From assembly GCA_016617855.1 (NCBI GenBank), contig JAECUM010093627.1, positions 1 through 64,000 on the forward strand: 64,000 nucleotides of DNA, given 5' to 3'. This stretch comes from Megalonaias nervosa (lineage: Eukaryota > Mollusca > Bivalvia > Unionida > Unionidae). The position numbers and the translations under genes are program-made. How positions within the stretch are numbered: the first letter of the stretch is position 1; every line of letters starts with the position of its first letter. Below are positions 37,801-52,424 of the stretch, piece by piece. The notes under the pieces were generated by a model. That model searched no databases and had not been told where the DNA came from. It saw only the letters and a program-made list of their open reading frames with translations.

Positions 37801-40800
37801 ATTTCAATAATTCAGATGTATAGGAAGTCCTCCCATCCTAATTTGTCTTCTGTACTCATTGTACATATTTTAGTCAATAACCTGAATAATTTATCCAAAC
37901 ACATACCACTTGACTGTGATGTGTATTGCATACCATCCAATGACAATGTAGTGCATGTTTGGAAATTTTTGCATTGATAAATTTTTGTGAATCATCACTT
38001 AGAAAAATCAATGTTTTAATATTTCTTGCAATTTTGCCATTTGGATTAACTTATGAGGGACATTTCCAAATCTCTCCAAGGTATAATTTCTGTGATCCAT
38101 TAGTGGGTGGTAAAAATGGCAAAAATTTAAACAACAAAACAATTTCTGATATATACTGTATATATGAAGCTCTTCCACAGATTCAGCAGCATCCCTTTTT
38201 AATCTGAGTATAGCAGGTAAATATTTTAAATCTGAATAAAATGGGTAAATATTCCTAATCTGAATAAAATTGATAAATATTATGTACTTTAAACCAATTT
38301 ACACATTTTCCATTTCTATTCGGCAATGTTATATTCCCCAGAATAAGTAAATGTACATGTACACAATTTCTGAAACTATTATCTTTTTAATTTAAAAAGG
38401 TTTGCTTTTTATTTTTTTAAAAAAGATATTGACCAAACTTGTGTCAGGGCTTTAAACTTTATAAAAAATTCTCATCTTCCTTCAAATATGGATGAGATTT
38501 TTTTTAAAAATAGCTTCTTTCAGAAACTACCGATATCAAGTTTAGACAAGTGTGACATTTCATTACTAGTTTATTTTATAATTTCATTACTAGAACATAA
38601 GAGAGTGTAAGAATGGTGTGTGATCTTAGGAGCAGTTGGGTCTCTTGACCTTCTCATCGTAACTCATTTCCACTCATAAGGGATTCACATTATTTTACAG
38701 GACACATCTTATTCTTGGCTTACATTATTTTTGTTTCATATAAATTTTTAATGTGAAAATTGTACCTTTTGGAGGATATTTCCGAAACAGAAGCAGGAAT
38801 ATCAACTCAGTAGCAGCTGGAGAACAGAGTACTTGTACAAGTCGTGTACATTTCACCTGAAAAATAAACAATCAAATTCCAGGAACTGATGTCCCCCCAC
38901 TTTTCACTGGACAGTGGTTCATACAGCCACAGCTGATCTTCCAAGTTTGCAAGGAGGTTTCAAGAGGTTTATATATGGATATCCAAAGTTTTTATGTTAT
39001 TGAAATTGAATTTCCTCCTTATGTTACATTGTTTATCACTGCATACTGCATACAAATGTACTAAAGTAGATGATAAAACGCTCAGCCAACTAGCACACCA
39101 CTACAAAGGGACACTACTTGTGTGTCATCAGAATGTCACACCTGCAAAGGGACACTACTCCTATGGCATTTGAGCCACATAATTTTATCTATTTTGATTT
39201 ACTTATTCATTAAGTTGATAAATATAAAAATAACAACAATTCTGAATTTTAAAAGAGACATTAACATTTTTGTACTTCCTAAGATAAATTCAGCGATTTG
39301 TCCAAGGCCAAAACAAAAATTTTCAAAATAAAAGATTTCAAGGGAATCATTCAAATTCAAGGATTTTACTAGTTTGTATGAGCCATGTGGAAGTAGGGGA
39401 ATTTAGTTTTGTAAAGGAAAGTGCTAAGTAATAATGGTGATATAGTAAAAGTTAATATTAATTTGAAAAGCTGATGAAGACTTTGCATACAAAATGTGGA
39501 TAAAAACACTCAGTGGCCATAACTTCCACCAGATGATGACACTAGAAGCTGATAATCATATTTCACTGAATGTTATATCAATATGCGTATAAAAATGTCT
39601 TAAAATCCAACAATAATTAAGGGAATTATTGTGAAAACAAGAGTGCATGGATACAACAATCACAGGCCAACCAAACTTCAGCTAAATGATGATGCTGATC
39701 AAATGTTGAAAAATTCAGATTAAACCACGGTGTCCTCATTATTAAGTTGTATACCAAATCAGGTTGAAATTCAACAGGAATTGGAGGAAATCACTGTACA
39801 TCATGGAATGCATGCAAGGCTGATATTCAGGGGCCATAACTCTGCTCAAAGATGATGTTGGATGCCAAGTCCAAAAGCAATTATGGAATTTATTGTGTGG
39901 AAACAGAACACAATGGGTCTGATAATCAGAGGCTATAAATCTGCTCAACAATGACACAAAATGCTTAACAGATTTAATTCAAATCTAACAGTAATTAAGG
40001 TAGTTATTGTGCTGAAACAAAAGTGAGTGGCTCTGACAACCACTGACTATAGATCACCAAACAATGGTCTGGAAAGCTGAGGCCAAGGTCTGATCACTAT
40101 CAAGCTGCATATCAAATTTAGAAAAAAATCCAATAATATTTAAGTAGTATGTATAGACAGAAGGATGGAAAGATGGAACCTGAAAGTGGGGACAAAAAAA
40201 AAACCTTTACCATCAGTGATAAATTAACTTTGTCTTTATAAAAGTATTATTCTAATCAATACTTTTGAGTCTATCCAGCCTTTTGTCTGTCACTTGAATT
40301 GTCTCCTGTAACAAAAACTCCATATAAACCTAGCATGTGAGGGGAATCACAAGGGACATCAAGTTTCATAGGCTGAGTAGATGACAATGGAGATTTCTGA
40401 TGTAATAAAAGATAGAAACTAAAATACTCATGAATATATTTTACTCTGTATAGTACAGTTTTATTAAATCAAAGAGTACCATATATGGTACATACCACAC
40501 CTGCCATAGGGTAAACAGTATTATATTCTTTATGTAAGATGATAAAAAATTTGGAATCTTAAGTCAATATGCATTTTTCTTCTCTTATATGTAAGAAAGC
40601 CATCCAAAACATACAGATAAGCTAAAAAAACAACAAACCCAAGCCATTTTGCAGAAACCATTTCTCTTCTTTCAGTCTCTTTGACCTTGACCTTGACCTT
40701 TTGACCATTTATCTGCAAGTCAATAACCTTTCTTTTGTCAAACACATGACAGCCATAAAGCTTGGTCACTGTTCATAACATAGGGCTTGAGTTAATTTCT

Positions 40801-42683
40801 GGAAACTGTTTTCCTTCTTGGCATACCTCTGACCTTGACCTTTGAACCCACAAGTCAACAAGTGTTTTCCTTGTCTCAAACACAAGCCATCAGTAAAATT
40901 CAGTCAAGCCATGTGGTATATAACTTTAATAATTTTATGGAAATCACTGTTGCTTCTTTCAGTCTTTGTGACCTTGACAATGACCTTTTGACCCCAATAT
41001 AAACAGGTGGTATTTTTTGTCTCAAATGCAAACAAGCCATGAAGTCTCGTTAAAGTTGGTGATAAGTAGTTTCTGAGATCATGCAGAAACATTTCTCCTA
41101 CTAGATACAATGTGAATTTGACATTTGGACCCCAAAATCATTCATTGCTTTTCTCATTTCAAATGTAAGCCATGTACAAAGTTTGGTCAAGATATCTGGT
41201 ATTCAAGTCAAGCTACTGTGTAACAGTGTTCCTTCTGCCAGTCACAATGACCTTGACATTTGACCTTTTGAGCCTGCAATCAATATATTTCTTCCCTGTT
41301 TCAAATGCAAGCCACTTACAATGTCTGGCAATGAAAGACCATGGAGTAATTGAGATATCATTAATATTCATTAATATACAACACAGGAAAGAAATAAAGA
41401 TGTACGGTTGGACAGACAATATTTTTACACATGTTGCGCTTAATGGTGGCCATATGAAAAGTCATTAAAATGTCAGATTATCTGATGACCACAGTTAGAC
41501 AAATGATGCTGATTTAATTGATCTCAATAAATCTGTACCTATCTATTCATGTTCAGATAAACAAGGACAGACTGCAGTGTATAAGAGAACATACCTTGAC
41601 TGGTGTATACAACTGGGTGATGTATGTGGCAAGCTGATTGGTATCTGTGTGGCGAGTAATTATGTGAAACAGTGCTCCAGATTCTGATACTGGACCCTTT
41701 GGAGCAAAATATTGAGTCTGTAGCAAAAAAAAGAGATAGAAAATTAATCAACTGAAAGAAATCAAGAATCAAATTAAAGTACCCACTTCACTAGAATGTA
41801 CCCTCTTAACAGAAGTAAAAGGCAGCTGTTGAAAGTTCAATATTGTCCTGCATGCTCAATATTTATACTGTTTATGCTATACCCCTGTGGTCCAAAACAC
41901 TCAATATTTATAATGTTAATATCCTATATTCCTATGGACCAACACTCTCAATGTAATGTTAATATGCTATATCCCTACTGAATAGAAACTCTCAGTTACC
42001 ATCAATGGTTCGGGAAAATTCACACTAGAGTTTTAGTGTTCTGGATCTACACTGAGTGGCTTGTTTTGCTGTGTTAAACCATTCTCCAATGTCAGCTGTG
42101 ATTCATCTATTTCCTTTTTAATGGTCTGTGGTGCAAGAATGGCTCCATTTTATTCATATTAATAAAATTGTTATGAACAGATCATAACATATGGGTATTT
42201 ATTATCAGCAGACTTGATAGTGTACAACTGGATACAAAATTTCTGCAGTATGTGATGCCTAGTATGCTCCACTGCATCATAATTCAAACACCCTGCAAAA
42301 TCTAAAAAGGCAAGAAAAGTAGGTCACTGTCATCTACTTTTGCCTCTGGTGAGTTTAACCTCAAAATAATAAATATGCATCAAGTTTCATGACTATATAC
42401 AATAGTGTCTGAGACACTGAGCTAAAAGCAAAAATTTGACAAAATCACTGTTGTGTGAAGGTCACTATGATTTATTGTGGTCTGTGGTGAATAGCATCCC
42501 TTAAAATGAATACACCCATCAAGTTCTAAGAATGAATATACATTAGTATCAGAGAAACAGAGCTAAATGCAAAGCCTTAACATTTAGGCCAACACTGTTA
42601 AAAAAAGTGATCACTTTGCTTCATCTATGCTTAGCTGGTTAGACAAATACTCTGCTTTAACTTTCTTAAAGTTGGTTATATGA

Positions 42684-42762
<79 letters not shown>

Positions 42763-44688
42763 ATACAGCCTGAAAGATGTATAGAAAGTTCCTCTAATAT
42801 GGGCTTCAATAATTCCATAACATTCTTGGTAAGGAATTACAGTGGTTGCCATCTTGTGTAAGCTATGAAATAAAACCTCCATTTTTGTTGCTAAAGTTAC
42901 AGCCATACTCAAATCTTTGAACTAATAAAACTTCAAAAAAAGGTCTTTTCCATCTTTCCACACTGAAAGACTTGCAAAACCAATATCCCAAACATCACAT
43001 AAACATGATTTGCTCATATAATCAGGAAAAAGTGTTCTGTACTGTCAGTAGCCTTGTTACACTGGCATATGGGGTAATGAAAGGGTAAATAAAACAAAGA
43101 GTTAATTGAGAAAGAAAGATAAGAATTAATTAAAGCCCATATAAGAAACTATCCAATTTCAGGCTATTTTTACTAATATATTTTCAGATATGCTGACAGG
43201 TACCATTCATGATGTCATCTGAAATCACCTAAAGAAGTATTAGAGGGTTATGTCAAAAATTGATAACTGTTCAAAAAATTTGTTCATTAGTACCAGCGAA
43301 AAAATAATCCTCATTTCTGGCTGAAATGTTGAATAAATTCATGAATCTCTTCATAGCTTTTAGTCTCAAAACTTCTTTCATGATATAGTATTTGATTTTG
43401 TGGGGATGAAATACTTGGAATTTCTCTCACATTCTATAGTTTCAAGCTTCATAGTTACTAGTAAAGTTACACATCGGTTCATATCTGAGTGACCTGAAAT
43501 TAATGACTAAGAATTAGATCAATAGTTGATTTTAAAGTATGTTTCTACTCTTCTGTACCTATAATAATAAGTTTTGAAATTAAAAACCATGAAAGATTCA
43601 TTTATGCAAAATATAAATAAATTCAAGTCAGGAAATGTGAGGAGAACATAAGTGCTAATTTCTTCTAGCCAAAATTAACACAGCTTTCCTGAAGTGTTGA
43701 AGCAAAATTTAAAATTGTCCCCTGGTACATGATACATAAACAACAAGGTTCTTTAAGATATCTACAATGATTCAGAAGATAATAATCAGAGAAGAGTGTG
43801 ATGGCGCAGCTGACACGAATTTGTAATATAGTGTATATAATTATTAAAACACTGATCTACTGGAATCAATATTTATTGCACACAATCTCCTGTCATGATA
43901 GAAAGGATACCAAGTTTCATGGTGATCTCTCAAATGGTTCAGGAGATATTAAGTAAACAAAAGTGATGGACAGAAAAGCTGACTCCAGTATACCCACATC
44001 TTCTCCCCCTCCAAAAAAAAAAACACTGATTGCAAGGGAATAATAAATACTTAGTCAACCATAGATGATGTGTACAATAAATGGTAAACCATAAAGGATG
44101 TGTACGATAAATGGTCAAACTTAAAGGATGTGTACAATAAATGGTCAACCACAGATGATGTGTACAATAAATGGTCCACCATAAATGATGTGTACAATAA
44201 ATGGTCAACCATAACAAATGATCATAATAAGATGAACAATGAACCACAAGTAATGAATGCTAAACCACAAAGAGTAAACAATAAACAAAGTTGTAAGTAA
44301 ATCTATACAGCTCACTGTGACACTGGAAACAGCACCTATCATAAAACAGCACATGAGGATTGCTTTAAATTTCTTGAAAAATAAAATTAGAAGATAAAAG
44401 ACAGAATCAAACTAATGCTTTCTTCTGCTAGGCTGCTGTTCTTTATGACCATGACAGAGTACTTGCAAACAGAGCTATTTAAAACACATTAATATGTATA
44501 GAGTTTAACCTCTGACACTAGCAAACAACTTCAAAACATTTCAAAACTTTGATAAACATTCAATACTTTTTGATCAAGAACTGATTAACCTGATGATTTG
44601 AAAGAAAAGAAGAAATAAATACATGAACATGAACTGGGCCCTTGATGTTAACATCTCTCACTCTCTAAGTTAGTATCCTCTAGTTACC

Positions 44689-44736
<48 letters not shown>

Positions 44737-47700
44737 CTCTCTCTTCAACTAAACTGTCAGCATTGTGATTGTGCAGCTAAAAAAAATGAAAATGAACTGT
44801 TATTCCTGTCTTTATTCAAATGAGTACAAAATGACAGTGAATTTCATAAATATATTCTGTTTTTTGGACAAGAAATAACTGATAGTGGGCACAAGAATGA
44901 ATGGCAACTACAATCAAACTCCAGTCAATAAACTCTCCTTCTATCAGGCATGTATAACACATGCTCACATACAGAGATATATACACACATTAACAGATAC
45001 TGAACTTACATGGGCATTATTTTGCAAAAATAATACCAAATCCAAGTAAAACTGGCTGTAAGAATTGGTGTGATATGAATGACTTCTACATTCTTTTGCA
45101 TGTGTACATACCTAGATATACACGCTAAATGATAGCTGTTAAAGAGATTAGCAAATGACTCTTTGGGAATTTCTGATTTAAATAAAGTGTATTTACTTTA
45201 TAATACTGTACAATTTTCACTGACTTTTCAACAAGTATTTGCTCTTTCTTTCTGATACTGAACATTTAATTGATTTTGTAACGCAAAATTAACACAAAAG
45301 TGAGTACTGTTCATTGGTGCTGACTGCAATATGTTAATTGGTATGCTGCAATTCAATTAGTGACCAGCACTTCAAGGTTCTGGGGCAGGGTCTGACAAGA
45401 ATTTTTGTTTAATTTCCATCTGTCAATAGCTGGAAAAATATCTTAATCTGATTTAAAGCAAAATAGCACCATTTTATATTCATGATACTATTTTTTACTA
45501 AATAATAATTATCTTGAGAGAAAATAAAATAAAATAAAACATTTAAGTTCAAAAGAAATTCACAGCTCCCCACCAACATGCCAGGATCTTAAAGTAGATG
45601 AATTTGCTATGCATATGTTAACTGTTGTTATAAGTTGTAATATAAAAGTTGTAACTTAAGTTGGATGATTAAACTTACACAATAACTGATCCTTTAAAAG
45701 ACATTATGCTGGCAAATAGAGTGCCTACTGATAAAATAGGAAGCATTAATAACAGAGCCTACAATTTACTAGCTACACTACTGATATAATAGGCATGGAA
45801 ACTTTGAGTGGGATGCTGGCACCCTGGCAAGATATTTATCAGAGGGATCAGTATACAAAAAGCAAATGAGAAAATATTTAGTGGACTTAAGAAATTACAT
45901 AAAGTTCAGACAGAAAACAAGTGCATTCCTGAAAATCCTAGGATGATTCAGTCATACCAAAGAATACATATACTTAACATATTCACATATGTTATTAAAT
46001 AACTAAAAACATGATGGTGTTTGTTTTTTTAATCCAATTTGTTTCCTGAAAGTTGGATCTGGACTGAATATATTTCCATTTAACCACACTTTGGCATAGG
46101 TGACAAGTGTCAAACAAACAATTAAAGGATCATAAATAAAATTATATTTGTAATATTCACCATTAATGTGACAGATACAACTGTTTTGTGAAACAAAGAT
46201 AATTTTTGAACTGTTTTGCAATGACTAATGAAAACGTGGTGTTAATATTAAAGTCATAACAAGTTTCCTCAAGATATTCTGTCCAGTCCTTACTAACAGA
46301 AACTACTGATATTCCAGTAAGGTGAAAAAGTACCATGGTACATACCTCCACAAAAAAATACCACAGTAAACTGGTATACTGGTAATACCATGCACCTCTG
46401 GTTCGTGTACTATTCATACATTTATTTAAACAAGCATATTCTAAGTAATGCATATAGGAGTTTCAGTGTAGTTGTAATTGACTGCAAAGGAACACCAAGT
46501 TCCCCTCTCTCACCCCTCATGTCTTTCTCTCTAAAACACAACATTTTAATATGATGTAACTTATAATAACTTCATACTGGAGTTAAGCACACATTATTGT
46601 CTTGTTATTCATTGTGGAGTTGAACACATGTTACTGTCTCACCTGCTCTCTCTTATACATGATAGTTTAACACCATTTCACTAACAGTAACCTCAGTGCA
46701 GATTTGAGAACATGTTATTGTCTCACCTGCATTAGCATGGTTAGACAAATGTATTATTTTGTGGGGGCTTCAAAAAAGAGCAACATGAAAAAAATATTAA
46801 ACATTTTGCACAAAAGTTTTGACATGAGGATACATGAAAACATGGATGCAGTTAAGATTGGGTTCTGCTGAACACTTTTTTTCATACTGTATCCATTTTA
46901 TGTATATTTTGGCTGCATCTTTATGGTTTAATTTTCTCTCAAAATGCTTAATTTTTCAGTTTGGTAAATATGTTCAGCTTTACAACCATTTATAATCATT
47001 TCTGTCTTCTCTACATTCTCTCATTCCCATGCATAAAAAAGAAACATGGAAGATACTGACAGCAAATGAATACAAAAATATAAAGCACATATACAACTTA
47101 TTTCATTTTACATACTTTAAATTAATTTAAACACATAAACAACAAACCTGCAAATTTTGACAATCATCAGTTAGTTTAATTAACTGTAGAAATAAATGTG
47201 ACATTCTAATGTAACCTTAATTTTGAAAAATAATACAAATATTTGTATAAAATCTTGAGTTAAAAAGAAATAAAAACTACAATCTTATAAGCAAGATAAA
47301 AATGAAATAGTCTGAATAGTCTGTACATGTAATATTTTACTTCAGATGACCGTAGCAAGCCCAGAAATTTAAATTCCTAGTCATTTTCTAAAATTATTTT
47401 AATAAAGTTTGTAAATACATTCAAAATGTACACTGTAGATGACTGTAGATGATAAAACATGTAACAATTAAATGATGAGATAATGACCAATAAATTCTGA
47501 GATTTTACTTAAAACACAATTACGGTAAAAACTGAGACAATAAATGACAAGATTTTAGTTAAAATGCAATTGCTAGCAAAATGCATTTCTGAGATGCACT
47601 TGAAATGCATTTTTTGAGGAACACAATTTGTTCAAGACCTGCAAGCAGAACCTTACATTTTCTCTAGTTTTTAAAATAAATTTAAAAACTTGCTAAATGG

Positions 47701-50700
47701 ATTTATTCTTTTATTTTCCAAGGCTTGCAAAAGATATAAATTATTATAAATTTAAATCAAAATGAGCACTCATGTAAAATCCTTTATCAATTTATACTCA
47801 CAGTTAGACCCTCCAGCTCTGTCACATGCCAGGGGTCACTCAGCTGCATGTTCTCTATAGTCCTCTGCACTGAAACAAAGAATCAAAATTTTAAAGATTT
47901 CTTCTGAATAAAAGGTTTTAATTAGAATAATATGATATACAAAACTGAAAATGCGGTGTACACAAACTTATGAGCTATGACCCTATTTTTGTCTTATGAG
48001 GTTTACTGATTACTTCATTATTATGCAAATTCACTTTATGTTGTGCTAAACATTTTTCTGATAAAACAAACTGCCACTAACATGGCCATTGTTCCTAACC
48101 ACCTCCCACTATTAGGTATGAGGAATGAAAACTCATTGTAGTATTGAGTCAATCATAGGCAATTACTCGGCAAAACATATATTCTTTCTTGAAATTGATA
48201 TCTAATACTTTGCTAGATAAATAGCATCAACATTAATATGACTGAAAGCACAAACATATGAATGATAGTTTTCACATGCCATTAAAACAGTCTAAGTCAA
48301 TCAAGGGCCACAACTTGTAAAATATGGTCCAAATCGGATCATCAAATTCATCTCAGACTAACATCCTGGAAATACAGTTGAAATCAAAATGAAGATGTTG
48401 ATGATATTGTTAAAAATACTTTAGGATCCATGGCTATTCTAAGTTGATCAAGGTCTATAACTCTGTAAAACAGTTGAAATCAGGTCATCATCAAATTCAC
48501 ATTGAGACCTTGCTGATGATAATTTGAATAGCAAATGAGGTTGCAATCAAACTAAAATACTGTGAATGCTAGTGTCCAGAAGCCAGTTTGATCCCTAACT
48601 TTTTCAAGGGTATTAAGTCTAAAGTAGACTTAAAAGTCATATGAGATCTTATTAAGATAAACATTCATCACCAGTTGGGTTGAAATCAGTATGTAAATAT
48701 GAATGCTGGAAAGTCCATGTTAAGTATTTCAGGGGCCATAATTCTGTAAATGCAGATCCATAGCAGGTCATCTTCAGACTCATCCAGTATACTGTTGCAC
48801 TAAAGCTTCATTGCAAATCTAACAGGACTCAAACAAAAAGAGTAAATTCTCATGTTCCCAAGCCATATGGATGCTGATTCTAAGTTGATCTTGGCCATAA
48901 CTCTATAAGAAATAGTAAAAATCAATGCATCTCTGAACTCCTCTGAGACCATGTTGAAGTAATGCTTCACAGCCAATGTTTTTGAAATAAACAAAAAGTA
49001 TGAATGTTGCAGTGTTCATACATCACTGGAATACCTTATTCTAAGATGAGCATGGGCCATAACTGTAAAATATAGTCAAAATGAGATCATGCTTGAACTC
49101 AAGTTTGCTCTTAAGTTTAACTGTGTGTTTGAGTGAAATCAAATAAAAAGTGTGAATTCTAGAGTGCTCTTAACCCAATCGGATGTCCCTGATAAGTTGA
49201 TCTTGGGCAATAATTCTTAGAAATATAAATCCAATCTCTAAACTCATGCTGTGATGAAGCTTCATAGTAGATTTTGGTTTCAATCAGTTAATCAAATGAA
49301 AAATGAGAACATTTGACTGTTCACATGTTTGTGCATTAGCAATGCTCTGATAATCAATGGCTATAACTCTAAAAGGTATGCAGAATAAGCTAATAAATTA
49401 ACTCATCCAAGCTGTTGTTGAGATGAAACTTCCTGACAAATCTGGTTCAAATCTGATAACAAAATATGATGCCCGGACAGACAGAAGTACAGATTAATGG
49501 ATGAAAGTACAATATCTCTTTCTCTTGTCTCATTTACTAGGAAAAAGATGAACGACAGAATTATATATCTAACTTAAGCAAGAGTCCCTTGAATGCATTC
49601 ATATTCTACTGATCAAAATGAATTTCCCTGAATCCATGATGAATCTGTTTCTACTGTCATTTTATTCTTCTCAGCTGCTGAGATTGAACTATGTTGATAC
49701 AAAACCATCCAATCAAGAGGAATAACTCTAACAAGATTTTCAAGATCATCATCTTAGTGGAAATGCTGGATTTTAGAATGGCACCATTTTCACATACTAC
49801 CAACTAGATATTATACCAAGTCTTTTGGTGAAAAACTTAAGGCAATATAACTATCACTTCAAAATGACTACTGATAACAAGAATTTGGAGATTGGAGCCG
49901 CATTGAACATTAGTTCCACACCATTGTTATTTAGGACCAACCAGACATCTTATAAAGTGTCTTTGTGAACACCCTTTATCAGTAAGGGCATCCATTCAGC
50001 AGGAATAGCAATAATACAATTTTTAACATTGTGCTATATTGGATAGCAGATCAGCACCATTGTCATTTAGGACCATGTCAACATTAAAAGAAGTCTTTTA
50101 GGGACAACTTTGTGTCTATATGAGCATCCATTCAGGACAAGTGGCAATACTGGAATACATTTTTGTGGCTTTGCAGAAAAAGAAGGTACCATTTCATAAG
50201 TTGCTACTCATCTTTCAGATTTAGGAAAGGAAACCTTATTCTTTCCACAGAAAGATAATTGTGTTCTAGGTCTTACAATTTTAAAAATAACCTCCTTTGA
50301 CATCCTTCCAGCAAAGTGACATTTATCAAAAGTTTCCAACTGTCCTTACCTCTATTCCTCTGAGATGCTATTTCCTGTGCTGTTTTTGCTTTCTCTGCTG
50401 CCGGATTAGGTTTGTCAGTAAACACAACCTGATATGATAAAAAATATGTTTCAAAGAATAAAAAAAACTATGATCAGAGTACAACTCTATACATGAATGA
50501 ACCTGAAGTTTATATTATTAAACTAGAGATGAAATTCATCACAAATATCCAACTGTTTATATTTAAGCCTTCCACTTTTACAACCCCACCCTACCCCTAA
50601 TCCTAATACGACAGGTGGCTGAATGAGAATCTTGTATGCATCTTTTTGGAGTTTATGTACCTAGTCTAGCAGTAGATTTCTTTGGATTGTGGGCTCGAGT

Positions 50701-51973
50701 AGGTGGGTTGGGTAATGGTAGAAGTTGTGCTGATACAAAATATATGCAATTAGTCTACTAACTTGGTTATAATTGACTAACTGACTAGCAAAAATCACTA
50801 ACTGTTTATCACTAAGTATTACTAGCATTAGAAATTAGTGGCTGCCTGATATTTTAACAACGATAAATGAAGTAGCTGTTTCTTGTGTTCAGTTTAAATA
50901 GTTGCAATATTATTATAAGAAAATATGGATGACCAAAAGTACTATGTAGGAACATGAAATCTGTCAAACTGCTGTCTTTCAGACCCGAGACAAATTTATG
51001 AAAAGGGGCAACAATCACTACTACCACCACTACTTCTTTTTCCTTACACTATGGCTATAATGTGATGCATGTCTGGGCCAAAATATACTTTAAACAGTTT
51101 TAAAGTGACAGTACACAAGACATGGAAATAAAGATAATTGTACTAAACTTGCATTTGTCCTGGCTATAATACTGACTTTGGAGTTAGGGACGTGACAATG
51201 GTATACTACATATTGCTTAGTTATTGGTAGGCATAAATGACACCACTCACAGATACCTTTCCAACTGAGGCTAGTCCCCTGTTAAAGGCCACTACATAAT
51301 GCATCAATTAAGGCACTTCATTTTACCATTCTGTCCACTTCACCAGACACCATCCCTCTGAAGAGGTAAATTTTTTTCAGTGTACTAGAAAAACCTTAAA
51401 AGGGGTGGGTACACCACTTTATCATGGCAAGTATCTCTCTATATAATTCAAACAAGCAATGGTTAACTGACAAATGAATGGATGGGCAAGGTTGGAAAGA
51501 CAGATGGACAATGCAATAATATAATACCCTATGAAAGAAGGCAAAGTGTTGAGAACTTACATTAGGAATATCATCAACTGTCTGCCTGAACATTATTTTT
51601 GACATATCTAACTTGTATTTTCTTGCTGGGGTATACCATCCAAATGCAGAAAGATATCTCCTACGGAAGATAAAGGTCAATCAGTACACCAACACAAGAT
51701 GAGAATATAGTCACATATTAAAGACCTATGATGACTATTCTAAAAAGGCTAAAATTAAGCTATAAACTGTAACTACCATAAAGTTATTCAATCAAATTGT
51801 GTAGTAATTATTTCAAACTGTTTCTTCCAAACTCAAAATTACAGGACAATACTCACATTCTGAAATGTCTGCAAACAAACCTGGCTGGCCAATCAACTTA
51901 AAAAATTACGGCACTAATGATCAGGTTATTTGTTTTCTGTGTCAAGTTTAATGCATCCAAGCATTGATCTTAG

Positions 51974-52045
<72 letters not shown>

Positions 52046-52363
52046 GTCTCCACTAGATTCAGTGAAATATGTAATCCAGTGCCTAGCACTGCTGAGCACA
52101 TGGCCCATACACATAACCATATCTAGTGTTATCATTTAAATTTAAGCTTCAAGATTAAAGCAGTTCAAGGTCACTCTTGATGATGATAACATGCTGATTA
52201 GAAAGTCAGTTTATTAGAACCTTATTGACCTGCCATTATATGTACAGAATACACTGGAACTGAATTGTATGCAGATAATACAACATTCCACTCACTGGGA
52301 CAAAACAGTAACACCATGAAGGAACAGTTGCAGCGTGATCTTAATCATGCTAGTAATATGAGT

Positions 52364-52424
<61 letters not shown>

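Larger units (their letters stand above)
41718..47801. other. 6-kb intron of the WD-like gene, mostly simple repeats
   Basis: Flanking exons are phase 0 on both sides and join directly, so no exon is required. Contains the AT, 30-bp and CT repeats listed separately. Confidence 0.6.

Noticed and set aside
43939..44300. Repetitive open frames on both strands (VYNKWST / IYCTHHLW repeats)
   Set aside because: They come from the 30-bp minisatellite, whose length is a multiple of three; no start context or domain.
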